Assembly: GCF_009852415.1 (NCBI RefSeq)
Contig: NZ_WOXS01000001.1
Span: forward strand, 124,001-188,000
DNA length: 64,000 bases
Origin: Streptomyces sp. Tu 3180
Lineage (GTDB): Bacteria; Actinomycetota; Actinomycetes; Streptomycetales; Streptomycetaceae
Reading direction: 5' to 3'
In this document: piece by piece, positions 27,901 to 35,786 of the stretch
Layout: every line of letters starts with the position of its first letter
How positions within the stretch are numbered: position 1 is the first letter of the stretch
Made by a program: the position numbers and the translations under genes
Notes under the pieces: model-generated
What the model saw: the letters and a program-made list of their open reading frames with translations, nothing else
Told to the model about the DNA's origin: nothing
The model's database searches: none

Positions 27901-27997
27901 CCGGCCACGCGGGCAGCGGCAGCCTTGAGTAACGGGTGGCGCGCACGAGTGTCGTGTTCGCACACCGGTACAGCGGTCCGTCCTTCCCGGAATCCAT
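24899..27997 (-). CDS. lanB: Full-length lantibiotic dehydratase LanB
   Basis: A 1032-aa class I dehydratase with both expected parts. The N-terminal glutamylation domain runs to about residue 700 (LVRATRYSRLPLPAWPDLTD, RRAVMAIMRYVLRMTGRATP and NGLFAGIAPASFGTQPGW). The C-terminal elimination domain covers about 745-1010 (LPGTVPWLLVKLYGHIERQP, RWWYMRYRDPRWHLRLRIAV and a Tyr-Pro-Glu-containing segment). The enzyme uses glutamyl-tRNA to dehydrate Ser/Thr in the precursor. The start codon has the ribosome binding site GGGAGGG. A strong hairpin at 28026-28064 separates it from the precursor gene. The next gene but one encodes a second, stand-alone copy of the elimination-domain fold fused to a methyltransferase. 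Confidence 0.93.
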   Translation of the reverse strand: MDSGKDGPLYRCANTTLVRATRYSRLPLPAWPDLTDDTPARQVQWQAWLRDVWSMTEVADTIEQASPVLAQQITTLCAATRPETRQLRRAVMAIMRYVLRMTGRATPNGLFAGIAPASFGTQPGWTWGEWHRAVVRADGDWIADLIARLEASPQLLRQLDVMGNNTAYVRGDRLIVPYPPRSRRTENSLAAEVSLRYTAAVRLAVEAAASPIPFQAAVRRVKAGFPDVPDHRVEGLVTSLVQRGVLISSLHAPSATLDALDHVVQQAEAADAPPTANLVADLRAVRDAIRQHNQVLTPADGRRLRTALRQKMTALSPVKAQPLTLDLRMDCSLTLPPQVAREAEEAATVLARLSAHPFGTPGWKDFHNRFFERYGINSLVPVRDVVDPDVGLGFPAGYRDAESERREALTSCEQRLLSLAQAAVLDGRDEICLDEELVRTLTVADPNVAQVPAHTELRFQIRATSQAALKEGDFTLHGVAPSRGIGTTSGRSLGLLTPEDQTHIAAMLKELPVNAPGALPTQVSFAPLDRGDANVTRVAELLPAVISLAEHRPVDERTVTLDDLAVGCDRRRLYLVSLSRACLLDPMTLHALDLRGHTPPLARFLTEISRSQTTVLTIFPWASATALPYLPRVRYGRTILSPARWRLDRSELPGRRASWKEWRKAADEWRTRRRVPDHVALTEDDQLLPLDLSQSAHLALLRAHLDTNESAALTEAVSDAGWFDGRAHEIIVPMTATRPPQWPAVPRVTAEQILTRDYGHLPGTVPWLLVKLYGHIERQPEILARHLPGLLAQWEKPPRWWYMRYRDPRWHLRLRIAVPNPQDFASAAQRVGAWAAQLRRVGLLTDMQFATSYPENGRWGTGPLMSLAEDVFTADSRALAVQFAQNVRPHHQVLTAANFVALAAAFTGSTAGGMNWLITHGRITDPRPLDRRVLDEAVRLADPTGDWAALRTAPGGATITAAWSERNKAVARYRKLLNISSGIDPNLVLDSLLHAHHIRATGIDKDDERTCVRLAHAAAMAWTHRGDHHGPA

Positions 27998-28025
27998 GCA
28001 CCCTCCCTGGTTCGTGGTGTAGGAG

Positions 28026-28064
28026 GTGCCAGCCCGCGCGGCGGATGACCGCGCGGGCTGGCAC
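28026..28064 (-). terminator. Hairpin between FxLD precursor and lanB (attenuator)
   Basis: A perfect 16-bp inverted repeat (GTGCCAGCCCGCGCGG at 28026-28041 against its complement at 28049-28064) with a 7-nt loop lies just after the precursor stop and about 28 bp before the lanB start. There is no U-tract. Such hairpins in RiPP operons keep precursor mRNA in excess over the enzyme genes by partial termination or 3'-end protection. Confidence 0.75.
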
Positions 28065-28081
28065 TTCGGCGTGCTGGGGGG

Positions 28082-28213
28082 TCAGGCCACGTTGGTGGCG
28101 CACGGGCTGGAGCAGGTGCTGCCGCAGCCGTCGTCGGTGAGGTTGATCAGCGTGGCCTGTCCGTCGCCGGACTCCAGGACGCTGATGTCGAGGTCGAACT
28201 CGTCGTTCTCCAT
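28082..28213 (-). CDS. FxLD-family lanthipeptide precursor
   Basis: A 43-aa peptide, too short for most gene finders, with a good ribosome binding site (GGAGGAAAC) before the ATG at 28213. The leader has the family-defining FDLD motif at residues 6-9 (NDEFDLDISVLESGDG). The C-terminal part, after LINL, is TDDGCGSTCSSPCATNVA: three Cys plus four Ser/Thr for ring formation and one Asp-Gly pair. Asp-Gly is the bond most prone to aspartimide formation and a plausible target for the PIMT-like enzyme encoded in the same operon. It lies between the LuxR-type regulator and lanB on the same strand. Confidence 0.9.
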   Translation of the reverse strand: MENDEFDLDISVLESGDGQATLINLTDDGCGSTCSSPCATNVA

Positions 28214-28319
28214 GTGTTGTTTCCTCCATAGGTGTGCGCGGCTCCCATTGAGCCGCGGGATGAGTGCCGCGTGAGCGGCGCCGGCACGGCACGGGCGCTG
28301 TGCCGGTGGTCTGGGGTGG

Positions 28320-28763
28320 TCAGGAGCCGCTGGAGACCCTTGCGTGGGCGGCGGGAGACCAACTGGGTGGTGTCGGCGGCACCTGCATCCGCGAGGAGCT
28401 GGTGGAGCGAGACGCGAAGGTCCGCGGGGGCGAGCTTTGCTGCCTGTGTGATGTCGAGCGGTCGACTGCACTCGGTGACGGCTCGCAGAAGGACCAGCCG
28501 CGCGTCACTGAGTGCGGGCGCGGGCATGTCCGATGGGGAACAGCAGCTTCCCCGGAAGCGATCAGCCGATGGGCGACGACTGTCAGGGTGCAGCGTTCGG
28601 GACTGCGCAGCTTCCCCCGCATGATGCGCAGGTAGGAGTGCGTCGTGCTCGATGAGAGCTGCGTGGCGTCGGCGATTTCACGTGCTGACAAGCCGCCCGC
28701 GACGTGCTGGGTGATGCCTTGCTCGGCTGGGGTGAGTGGTGTAGTCGGGGCGGGGGTCACCAT
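28320..28763 (-). pseudogene. LuxR-type HTH regulator, apparently frameshifted
   Basis: From the ATG at 28763 (preceded by GAGGAAGG) the N-terminus is a GerE/LuxR helix-turn-helix: TPLTPAEQGITQHVAGGLSA, then REIADATQLSSSTTHSYLRI and MRGKLRSPERCTLTVVAHRL. Near 28540 coding potential moves to another frame (LSDARLVLLRAVTECSRPLD, then ITQAAKLAPADLRVSLHQLL), and near 28340 it seems to return. This suggests two compensating indels or a sequencing problem. Small LuxR-like proteins of this kind accompany FxLD loci and probably control the precursor promoter. The gene begins 24 bp after the P450 stop and ends 106 bp before the precursor. Confidence 0.6.
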
Positions 28764-28787
28764 GAGGGCCTTCCTCGTTGACATCGG

Positions 28788-30020
28788 TCAGCGGCTGGGT
28801 GCCGGGTGCAGGCGGACGGGGACGGAGGTGTGTCCGTTGCTGATCAGGCTCGGCAGCGTTTCCAGCCCGGCCTGTTCTGTGGCGAGTTGGGTGTGGGGGA
28901 AGCGTTCGAAGAGCAGGCGCAGGGCGGTGGCGACTTCGAGGCGGGCGAGCGGGGCGCCGAGGCAGAAGTGGACGCCGTGTCCGAAGGCGAGGTGTTCTTT
29001 GCTGGGGCGGGTGGCGTCGAAGCGGTCGGCGTCCTGGTGCCAGCGGGGGTGGCGGTTGGCGGCGGCGTAGGAGGCGAGGATCGCCTCGCCGGCCTTGATT
29101 GTCTGCCCGTCGGGGAGGGGGATGTCGGTGAGGGCGTAGCGCAGGGGGAGGTGCTTGACGGCGGGCTGGTGGCGCAGGGTTTCCTCGACGATGTCCTGCC
29201 AGGTGCAGCGGCCCTCCCGGAGGTGGGTGAGCTGCTGGGGGTCGGTCAGCAGAGTGGTGATGGCCTGGTCGATGACGTTGACGGTGGTCTCGTACCCGGC
29301 GCTGATCATCAGCAGGAGTGTGTCGCGCAGTTCGGCGTGGCTGAGGGCGGAGCCGTCGCCCTCGTCGTCGCGGGTGGCGATCAGCAGCGAGGTCATGTCC
29401 TCGCCGGGCTCGGTGCGTTTGGTCTCGATCAGGGCGTCCAGCAGACGGTAGAGGGCGGCGGTGTTTGCGGCCTGTTCCTCGACGGACAGGTGGGTGGCGA
29501 ACACGGTGTCCACCACGGTGCGGAACTCGGTGCGCTGGTGGGCGGGGACGCCCATGAGCCGGCCGATGACGGCGATCGGCAGGGGGTAGGCCAGGTGCTC
29601 GCGCAGGTCGATGACCTCGCCGGTGGGGAGGGCGTCGAGGGTGTCCAGGAGGCCGCTCACCAGGTCGTGGACGATGGGCTTCAGGGCGGCGATGCGGCGG
29701 GCGGAGAAGGCGGGGGCGACCATGCGGCGCAGGCGGCGGTGGTTGGGGCCGTAGGCGGTGAACATGTTCTCCACCGCCACCCACAGGGCCAGGGGCCAGG
29801 TGGGGACGGTCTCGGCGAAGGCCGGCCAGTGGTTCTTGGCGTCCTTGGAGACGTCCGGGCTGGTCAGCAGGTGCTTCAGGAGGTCGGGGTCGGAGACGGA
29901 CCAGGCGGTCACGCCGAGGATGTCCACCAGGGTGGCCGCGCCGCGGGCACGTAAGGCCTGGTGCTCGGCGTGAGGGTCGGCGGCTCGGGGGTCGAGGATG
30001 AGGATGGGCTGCTGGGGCAC
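28788..30020 (-). CDS. Cytochrome P450, CYP154-like, conservon-associated
   Basis: A complete 410-aa P450. It has the I-helix oxygen-binding motif LLMISAGYETTVN, the K-helix ETLR (ExxR) in IVEETLRHQPAVKHLPLRYA, and the heme loop AFGHGVHFCLGAPLARLE with Cys353 as thiolate ligand. The block HLPLRYALTDIPLPDG followed by ILASYAAANRHP recalls the CYP154 family, which in Streptomyces conservons is paired with a CYP157. It lies 13 bp downstream of the CYP157-like gene. The substrate is unknown; a role in tailoring the FxLD product is conceivable but not shown. Confidence 0.88.
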   Translation of the reverse strand: MPQQPILILDPRAADPHAEHQALRARGAATLVDILGVTAWSVSDPDLLKHLLTSPDVSKDAKNHWPAFAETVPTWPLALWVAVENMFTAYGPNHRRLRRMVAPAFSARRIAALKPIVHDLVSGLLDTLDALPTGEVIDLREHLAYPLPIAVIGRLMGVPAHQRTEFRTVVDTVFATHLSVEEQAANTAALYRLLDALIETKRTEPGEDMTSLLIATRDDEGDGSALSHAELRDTLLLMISAGYETTVNVIDQAITTLLTDPQQLTHLREGRCTWQDIVEETLRHQPAVKHLPLRYALTDIPLPDGQTIKAGEAILASYAAANRHPRWHQDADRFDATRPSKEHLAFGHGVHFCLGAPLARLEVATALRLLFERFPHTQLATEQAGLETLPSLISNGHTSVPVRLHPAPSR

Positions 30021-30033
30021 GGCGGAAACTCCT

Positions 30034-31214
30034 TCATCGGGTGGTGGGGAAGACGACGGGCAGTGTGCTGAGGGACCGGTGGAAGGGGCCGGGGCGCCAG
30101 ATGAGGTCGCCCGGGCGGCAGGCGAGGTCTATCTCGGGGAGGGCGTCGAGGATGTGGTGGATGGCCGTTTCGGCGATGAGGTAGGCGTGGCTGCGGGCCG
30201 GGCAGCTGTGCGGCCCGGCGCCCCAGGCGAAGTGGGCGCGGTTGCCGAGGGTGGGTGAGGTCCCGATGGCGGGGTCGTTGTTGCAGGCGGCCAGGGAGAT
30301 GACCACTGGCTGGTCGGCGGGCAGGAGAACGTCGTCGATGTCCACGGGGCGTGGGGGTAGCTCATGCAGAAGTTGGCCAGCGGCGGGTCGCGGTAGAGGA
30401 CGGTGTCCAGGGCTTCGCGGACGGAGGCGTCTGCGGCGTGCAGGTCGCCGGAGAAGCCGATGTGGGTCAGCAGCCGCAGGAGGGTGTTGGTGATCAGGTT
30501 GGTGAGCGGTTCGATGCCCGCGCCGTAGAGGGTGACGATCTGGTGGATCATTTCGGTGTCGTCGAGGCGGACGGTGTGGGACAGGAGCCGGGTGGTCAGG
30601 TCGTTGCCGGGCTGGTGCCGGCGCAGGGCGACCAGGTCGGTGACGGCCTGGGTGAGGATCTGATTGCCGATCGTGGCGTTCACGCCGTCGAAGATCTTCG
30701 CCATGCCGTCCGCGATGCGGTGGCCGATCTGGTCGGGGCAGCCGAGCAGGGTGCTCAGCACGTGGAAGGCGATCGGCCAGGCGTACTGGGCCAGGAGGTC
30801 GGCCTTGCCGTCGTGGCGGAAGCCGCTGATCGTCTGATGGGCGGCCTTTTCGACCAGGGCGCGCAGGGCGTGCTGGTCGATGGCGTCGAGCGCGGTGGTG
30901 TTGGCGGCCCGGTAGCGGGCGTGTTCGGTGCCGGCGGAGCGCAGGGCGTTGGGGCGCCATTCCATCATCGGCAGGACGGGGCAGGTGTCCGGGATCGTCT
31001 TTTGCCATGCGCGCGGGTCGGAGGGGAAGCGCATGGGGTCGCCGAGGATGCGGCGGGCCTGCTCGTAGCCGACGACCAGGGTCGCCGGCACCCCGGGGGC
31101 CAGGTCCACGGGCACGAGGGGGCCGGATTCCTCGCGCATGCGCCGGTAGGCGGCCTGCGGGTTGGAGGCGAAGTCGGCTTCGTACAGGGGGATGCGGCGG
31201 GGGGTGGTGCTCAT
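30034..31214 (-). pseudogene. Cytochrome P450, CYP157-like, lacking ExxR, one frameshift
   Basis: The ATG at 31214 overlaps the cvnD stop as ATGA. The frame gives MSTTPRRIPLYEADFASNPQ and a typical P450 N-half (CPVLPMMEWRPNALRSAGTE). It shifts by one base in a C-run near 30355 (ANFCMSYP, then PRPVDIDDVLLPADQPVVIS), and resumes to the heme loop HFAWGAGPHSCPARSHAYL. Where ExxR is expected the sequence is DTVLYRDPP. Absence of the Glu-Arg pair is a known peculiarity of CYP157 enzymes. The single-base shift in a homopolymer may be an assembly error; corrected, the gene would encode about 392 aa. Confidence 0.75.
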
Positions 31215-31819
31215 GGCTGGGGCTCCAGGCGGGGTGCGGGGCGGGTGAGGTACTCGGCGAGGGTGATCAGTGCCTGCAGGCAGGAGCCGTACTCGCGGGC
31301 GTCGCACTCGGTCAGCGGGGTGTGGTCTTCCAAGGCGAGGGCCTGGCGGATTTCCGGCAGCGGGTAGCGGGGGGCGTGGTCGAACAGGTTGATCGCCACC
31401 GCGTACGGGGTGCCTTGGGATTCGAGGAGGCCGAGGATGTTGTGCGAGGCGTCCAGGTCACGGGTGTCGGCCAGGATGAGCGCGCCCAGGGCGCCTTCGG
31501 TCAGGTCCTCCCACAGGGGCCGGAAGCGTACTTGCCCGGGGGTGCCGAACAGGTACAGCACGAGCTGGTCGCTCAGGTGAATGCGGCCGTAGTCCAGGCC
31601 GACGGTGGTGGTGTTTTTGCCGGGTGTGCCGGTCAGGTCGTCCACCGCGGTGCTGGCCCGGGTGATCGGCTCTTCCATGCGCAGCGGGGCGACTTCGGAG
31701 ACGCTGGCGACGAAGGTGGTCTTGCCCACGGCGAAGGCGCCGGCGATCACGATCTTCGCGGACTGTGTCACCGTGGGCGGGACGAAGTCGACGCGGTTAG
31801 GCGAGAGCGCGCAGTCCAT
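31211..31819 (-). CDS. cvnD: CvnD-type small GTPase of a conservon
   Basis: 202 aa from the ATG at 31819 (MDCALSPNRVDF). The P-loop is AGAFAVGKTTFV, the switch/Walker B region DYGRIHLSDQLVLYLFGTPG, and the base-recognition segment AINLFD. These are the marks of the MglA/CvnD-like GTPases. In Streptomyces conservons, CvnA (sensor kinase-like), CvnB (roadblock), CvnC (DUF742) and CvnD form a membrane-proximal signalling complex resembling a eukaryotic G-protein system. The start lies inside cvnC (23-base overlap) and the stop overlaps the P450 start. Confidence 0.93.
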   Translation of the reverse strand: MDCALSPNRVDFVPPTVTQSAKIVIAGAFAVGKTTFVASVSEVAPLRMEEPITRASTAVDDLTGTPGKNTTTVGLDYGRIHLSDQLVLYLFGTPGQVRFRPLWEDLTEGALGALILADTRDLDASHNILGLLESQGTPYAVAINLFDHAPRYPLPEIRQALALEDHTPLTECDAREYGSCLQALITLAEYLTRPAPRLEPQP

Positions 31820-32147
31820 GGAGCACCCTTTCCATGAGCGAGGCGGCGGGCTGTTCGGGAGCGGCGGGGGCGGTGAGTAGGCCTTGGTCCATGAGGTCGG
31901 CGACGAGGATCCGGGTGGCCGACGGCGGCAGGGCCAGGGCGGCGGCGATGTCCGCGACGGCCAGGCCGCCGCCCTGGGCCGGGGCGAACAGGGCAAGGAC
32001 GCGCCGGGCGTCCGGTCCCAGGCCCTGGATGGTGCCGGTCGCGGCGAACACCAGGCTCTCCAGGCGGACGTCCTGGCTCGGGCGGGTACGTCCGCCCGTG
32101 CGGACGTAGGGCCTGACCAGATCCGGGTCCTGCCGCGGCCCGGTCAT
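31797..32147 (-). CDS. cvnC: CvnC, DUF742 protein of a conservon
   Basis: 116 aa. The N-terminus RQDPDLVRPYVRTGGRTRPS is the DUF742 signature. It is followed by a winged-helix-like body (ARRVLALFAPAQGGGLAVAD, ALPPSATRILVADLMDQGLL) and an amphipathic C-terminal helix. In conservons this protein interacts with CvnB and CvnD. The start overlaps the cvnB stop as ATGA. Confidence 0.93.
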   Translation of the reverse strand: MTGPRQDPDLVRPYVRTGGRTRPSQDVRLESLVFAATGTIQGLGPDARRVLALFAPAQGGGLAVADIAAALALPPSATRILVADLMDQGLLTAPAAPEQPAASLMERVLHGLRALA

Positions 32148-32569
32148 GCCGTCGGTGCTTTCGTGCTGCCCGTACTGCGTGCGGCGACTGCCAGCTCGCG
32201 GCCCACGCGTGAGGCCAGGCGGTGTGCCGCCTCGCTGACCACACCCATGTCGGCGTTCGGCCCGTCCGTCTTCACCACGAGCATGGTGTTCTCGCCTGCC
32301 TGGGTGATCAGGGCGATGTGGGTGACGGTTTCGATGAGGACCTGCCGTACCCCTTCGCCGCCGGCTTCCTGCGCGTAGGCCCGTGAGGCGCCCCGTAGTG
32401 TGGCGGCGACGGCCGCCAGTTTTTCGGCGTGGTCGATGTCCAGCTCACCGGTGTGGGCTTGCAGCATGCCGTCCGCGGAGACCAGCACGGCGGATTCCAC
32501 TCCGGCGGTCTTCTCCAGTTCGCTGAGCAGCCAGCCGTTGCCGTTGCCTTTGTTGTTGTGGTTGGTCAT
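32144..32569 (-). CDS. cvnB: CvnB, roadblock/LC7 protein of a conservon
   Basis: 141 aa. After a short Asn/Gly-rich N-terminus, GWLLSELEKTAGVESAVLVS begins the roadblock/LC7 fold. It continues with ADGMLQAHTGELDIDHAEKL and an alpha-beta C-terminal half (LIETVTHIALITQAGENTML). Such proteins act on the cognate Ras-like GTPase as regulators or scaffolds. Coupled to cvnA (ATGA) and cvnC (ATGA). Confidence 0.93.
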   Translation of the reverse strand: MTNHNNKGNGNGWLLSELEKTAGVESAVLVSADGMLQAHTGELDIDHAEKLAAVAATLRGASRAYAQEAGGEGVRQVLIETVTHIALITQAGENTMLVVKTDGPNADMGVVSEAAHRLASRVGRELAVAARSTGSTKAPTA

Positions 32570-33948
32570 GAGTGTGGTCCTTCTTCGGGTGCGGGGGAGG
32601 AGGGGGTCTCGCCGCTGCGGGCGCGCTGCGTGCCGCGGGCCCAGGCGGCGACGACGCTCGGCCGTCCCGGTTCAGCGGCGGGAAGACGCGGGGCAGGATC
32701 GGGGGTTTTGCTGCGGGTGCGAACGGTGAGGCCGCTGGCCGTCGTCTGGGGCGGTGCCGGAGTCCGGTCCGGCCGGGGGCCGGGCTGCACGGGGGTCACA
32801 GAGGCAGCGGTGGCGGCCTCGAGGGGAGCCGGTTCCGCTGGTTGGGCCCCGGGGGCTGGGGTGAGGAGGTCCTGGGGGAGGAAGAGGAGGGCGCGCGTGC
32901 CGAGGAATGCGTTCGGTGCTTCCAGATCGACGCGGAAGCCGTAGGCGTCCGCGAGGGCGGCGGCGACCGGAAAACCGGTCTGCGGGTGGGCGCCGAGCTG
33001 GGTGAGGTCCTCGTGGCGGTGCCCGGTGAGGATGTCGCGTGCCCGGTCGAGCTGCTCGGGTGTCATGCGCAGGCCGGCGTCGTCCACCAGGATGGTGACG
33101 CCGTGGTGCCCCTCCTGGAAGGACACGTGCACGGTCGCGTTCGGTGGCGAGTACCGCACCGCGTTGTCCAGCAGGAGCGCCAGGGTGTGCACGACCGGTC
33201 CGACGGCCCGGCTCGTCACCGCGGTGGGCAGTTCCTGGGTACGGACCCGCTGATAGTCCTCGATGTGGCCCATCGCGGCGCGTACCACGTCGGTCAGGGC
33301 GGTCGCCGGCCACCGTCGTGTCAGCTTGCCGCCGGCCAGCACGGCCCAGCCCTGGGCGGTCAGCAGCATCTGCTGGACGGTGTGGTCGATGCCGGTCAGC
33401 GTCTCGAACGCGGCGTCGCTCTCATGCCGTCGTACTCCCTCGCTCACCTGCCGGCCGGTTTTCGCTGCCATCCCGACGAGGGCGGACGACACGCTCCGCA
33501 CCGCAGTCCGGGCGGATTCCAGTGCGGTCGAGTGGATCTGTGCCGTCTCCTGCGCTGTGATCGTACGGATTTGTCTGATTTCTTCCGCTGCTGCCGCCTG
33601 GGCCTGCTCGACCTGCCTGCGGGCCGCGCTGTGGGTGTCTTGTGCGACCGCGTGCACGACCTCGGCGGCGCGGACCGCGATCGCCGTCAGCTGCTTGCCG
33701 ACCGTGGTGCCGGCCAGCTCTGCGGGCAGGGGCGGAAGAGCGCCCGGTCTGCCGGTGTGCCGTAACTGCGGAAGCGTCTGCTGCAGGAGGTGGACCAGGG
33801 CGCGTTCGGTGGCCCGTTGCTGTCGGGCGAGCCGTTCGGCTTCCTGGCGTGCCGTCTGCCAGTGGCGCCGCAGGACCCATGCCGCCGATCCACCGGTAGT
33901 GAGCGTGAGGGTGAGCAGGAGGGCGAGGGCGGTGCCGGCGGTGCTCAT
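32566..33948 (-). CDS. cvnA: CvnA, sensor histidine-kinase-like protein of a conservon
   Basis: 460 aa from the ATG at 33948, which has the ribosome binding site GGAGG. One N-terminal TM helix (ALALLLTLTLTTGGSAAWVL) is followed by a long coiled coil rich in Gln/Ala/Arg. A HATPase-like domain follows (HTLALLLDNAVRYSPPNATV with the N-box Asn, then VDDAGLRMTPEQLDRARDIL and FPVAAALADAYGFRVDLEAP). The C-terminal 100 residues are Pro/Ala-rich and probably disordered. No clear phospho-acceptor His box is evident, as is usual in CvnA. The start overlaps the GH15 stop as ATGA, tying the hydrolase gene to the conservon. Confidence 0.9.
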   Translation of the reverse strand: MSTAGTALALLLTLTLTTGGSAAWVLRRHWQTARQEAERLARQQRATERALVHLLQQTLPQLRHTGRPGALPPLPAELAGTTVGKQLTAIAVRAAEVVHAVAQDTHSAARRQVEQAQAAAAEEIRQIRTITAQETAQIHSTALESARTAVRSVSSALVGMAAKTGRQVSEGVRRHESDAAFETLTGIDHTVQQMLLTAQGWAVLAGGKLTRRWPATALTDVVRAAMGHIEDYQRVRTQELPTAVTSRAVGPVVHTLALLLDNAVRYSPPNATVHVSFQEGHHGVTILVDDAGLRMTPEQLDRARDILTGHRHEDLTQLGAHPQTGFPVAAALADAYGFRVDLEAPNAFLGTRALLFLPQDLLTPAPGAQPAEPAPLEAATAASVTPVQPGPRPDRTPAPPQTTASGLTVRTRSKTPDPAPRLPAAEPGRPSVVAAWARGTQRARSGETPSSPAPEEGPHS

Positions 33949-35786
33949 CGGACCTCCACCGGCGTGAGGGCGGTGGCGGCAGTGGCGGGCTTGCGGGCGT
34001 CGAGGCGCTGCAGGAGGAGCGCCGACTCGATCAGACCTATGTGGCTGAACGCCTGGGGATAGTTGCCCAGTTGCCTTCTTGTGGTCACGTCGTACTCCTC
34101 GGCCAGCAGACCGAGATCGCTGCGCAAGGCCAGCAGACGGTTGAAGAGGGCGCGGCCCTCCTCGAGGCGGCCGGTCAGGGCGAGGGCGTCGACCAACCAG
34201 AAGGAGCAGAGCAGGAAGGTGCCTTCCTCGCCGACGAGCCCGTCCACGCCCACCGTGTCTGCGGCCGTTGCGTATCTCTGGACGAACCCTTCGGGCGTGG
34301 ACAGCTCCCGGCGGACGGCGTCCACCGTCCCGATCACCCTCGGGTCGTCGGCGGGCAGGAAACCGACGCGGGGGATCAGCAGCAAGGACGCGTCCAACTC
34401 GGCCGAACCGTAGAACTGGGTGAAGGTGTTGCGTACCGGGTCGAACCCCTTGGCGCACACCTCGTGGTGGATGGTTGCGCGTAATTCCTTCAGGACGGCC
34501 AAGTCGACGTTCAGAGCACCGGCCTCGGCCAGGCGGATCGTCCGGTCGACCGCGACCCAGGCCATCACCTTGGAGTGCACGAAGTGCCGACGCGGCCCGC
34601 GGATCTCCCAGATGCCCTCGTCCGGCTCCCGCCACCGCTGCGCAAGGTGCGCGATGAGACGCTGGTGCAGGGCGGCGGTGTCGCTGCAAGGAGCGAGGCC
34701 GCCCCGGTGGACGAGGTGGAGGGTTTCGATCACTTCGCCGTACACGTCGAGCTGCAGCTGGTCCGCGGCCCCGTTCCCGACCCGTACCGGAGCCGAGCCC
34801 TCATAGCCGGGCAGCCACGGCAGTTCCCACTCCCGCAGATCCCGCTCCCCGGTGACGTCGTACATGATCTGCAGGTTCTCCGGGTCGCCGGCCACCGCGC
34901 GCAGCAGCCACCTGCGCCACGCGCCGGCCTCGGCCAGGAAACCGATGTTCAGCAGGGCGGCCAGGGTGGTGGAGGCGTCGCGTATCCAGGTGTAGCGGTA
35001 GTCCCAGTTCCGCCTGCCGCCGAGGGTCTCCGGCAGCGAGGTGGTCGGCGCGGCGACGATCCCCCCGCTGGGGGCGTACGTCAGGGCCTTCAGCGTGATC
35101 GCGGACCGGACGACGGCCTGACGGTCGGGCCCGTCGTAGGTGCACTGCCGGCTCCAGTCCTGCCAGACCTTGAGTGTCGTGGCGAGCGCGGCATCCGGGT
35201 CCGCTACCTCGGGTGCGGCGCCGTGCGAGGGGCCCCAGCTCAGGACGAACGCCACGCTCTCACCCGTAGTGACCGTGAAGGTGCTCACGATCGCGCCGTC
35301 CTTCTCCGTCTGCCGGGTGGAGGTGTCGAGCCAGAGCGCATCGGCGCCGGCCTCGGCGACCATCCGCCCGCCCACTTCGTGAATCCAGGGGCTGACCCGC
35401 CCGTAACCCGGCCGAGGACGCAGGGCGGACCGCATCGGAACTTCGCCGGCGACCCCTTCGACGATCCGGATCACCTGCGGCGCCCCGTCCCGAGGCGGCA
35501 TGAAGTCGGTGACGCGGACGGAGCCTGCCGGCGTGTGCCACAGCGTTTCAAGGACGAGGGAGTCCCCGACGTACCGCCGCTCAGCAGCGGGTTTTGTGCC
35601 GGTGGCGCAGGCGGGGGCTATGCGCCAGGCACCGTGCTTTTGCGTGCCGAGCAGGGCGGCGAAGACAGCGGGCCGGTCGAAACGGGGCAGGCACAGCCAG
35701 TCGATCGATCCGTCGTCACAGACGTGCGCGCTGGTCTGCATGTCGCCGATCAAGCCGTACTGCTCGATACGGGGAAGGCGTTTCAT
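33945..35786 (-). CDS. GH15-family glycoside hydrolase (glucoamylase/trehalase type)
   Basis: 613 aa from the ATG at 35786 (MKRLPRIEQYGLIGDMQTSA), the normal start for this family; a further 105 in-frame upstream codons are probably not translated. The N-terminal beta-domain begins HVCDDGSIDWLCLPRFDRPA. The (alpha/alpha)6 barrel has RRNWDYRYTWIRDASTTLAA, REPDEGIWEIRGPRRHFVHS with an acidic catalytic candidate, and EEGTFLLCSFWLVDALALTG near the C-terminus. No signal peptide is visible, so it should act in the cytoplasm, where actinobacterial members are often trehalases. Its stop overlaps cvnA, an unusual link between a metabolic enzyme and a conservon. Confidence 0.88.
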   Translation of the reverse strand: MKRLPRIEQYGLIGDMQTSAHVCDDGSIDWLCLPRFDRPAVFAALLGTQKHGAWRIAPACATGTKPAAERRYVGDSLVLETLWHTPAGSVRVTDFMPPRDGAPQVIRIVEGVAGEVPMRSALRPRPGYGRVSPWIHEVGGRMVAEAGADALWLDTSTRQTEKDGAIVSTFTVTTGESVAFVLSWGPSHGAAPEVADPDAALATTLKVWQDWSRQCTYDGPDRQAVVRSAITLKALTYAPSGGIVAAPTTSLPETLGGRRNWDYRYTWIRDASTTLAALLNIGFLAEAGAWRRWLLRAVAGDPENLQIMYDVTGERDLREWELPWLPGYEGSAPVRVGNGAADQLQLDVYGEVIETLHLVHRGGLAPCSDTAALHQRLIAHLAQRWREPDEGIWEIRGPRRHFVHSKVMAWVAVDRTIRLAEAGALNVDLAVLKELRATIHHEVCAKGFDPVRNTFTQFYGSAELDASLLLIPRVGFLPADDPRVIGTVDAVRRELSTPEGFVQRYATAADTVGVDGLVGEEGTFLLCSFWLVDALALTGRLEEGRALFNRLLALRSDLGLLAEEYDVTTRRQLGNYPQAFSHIGLIESALLLQRLDARKPATAATALTPVEVR

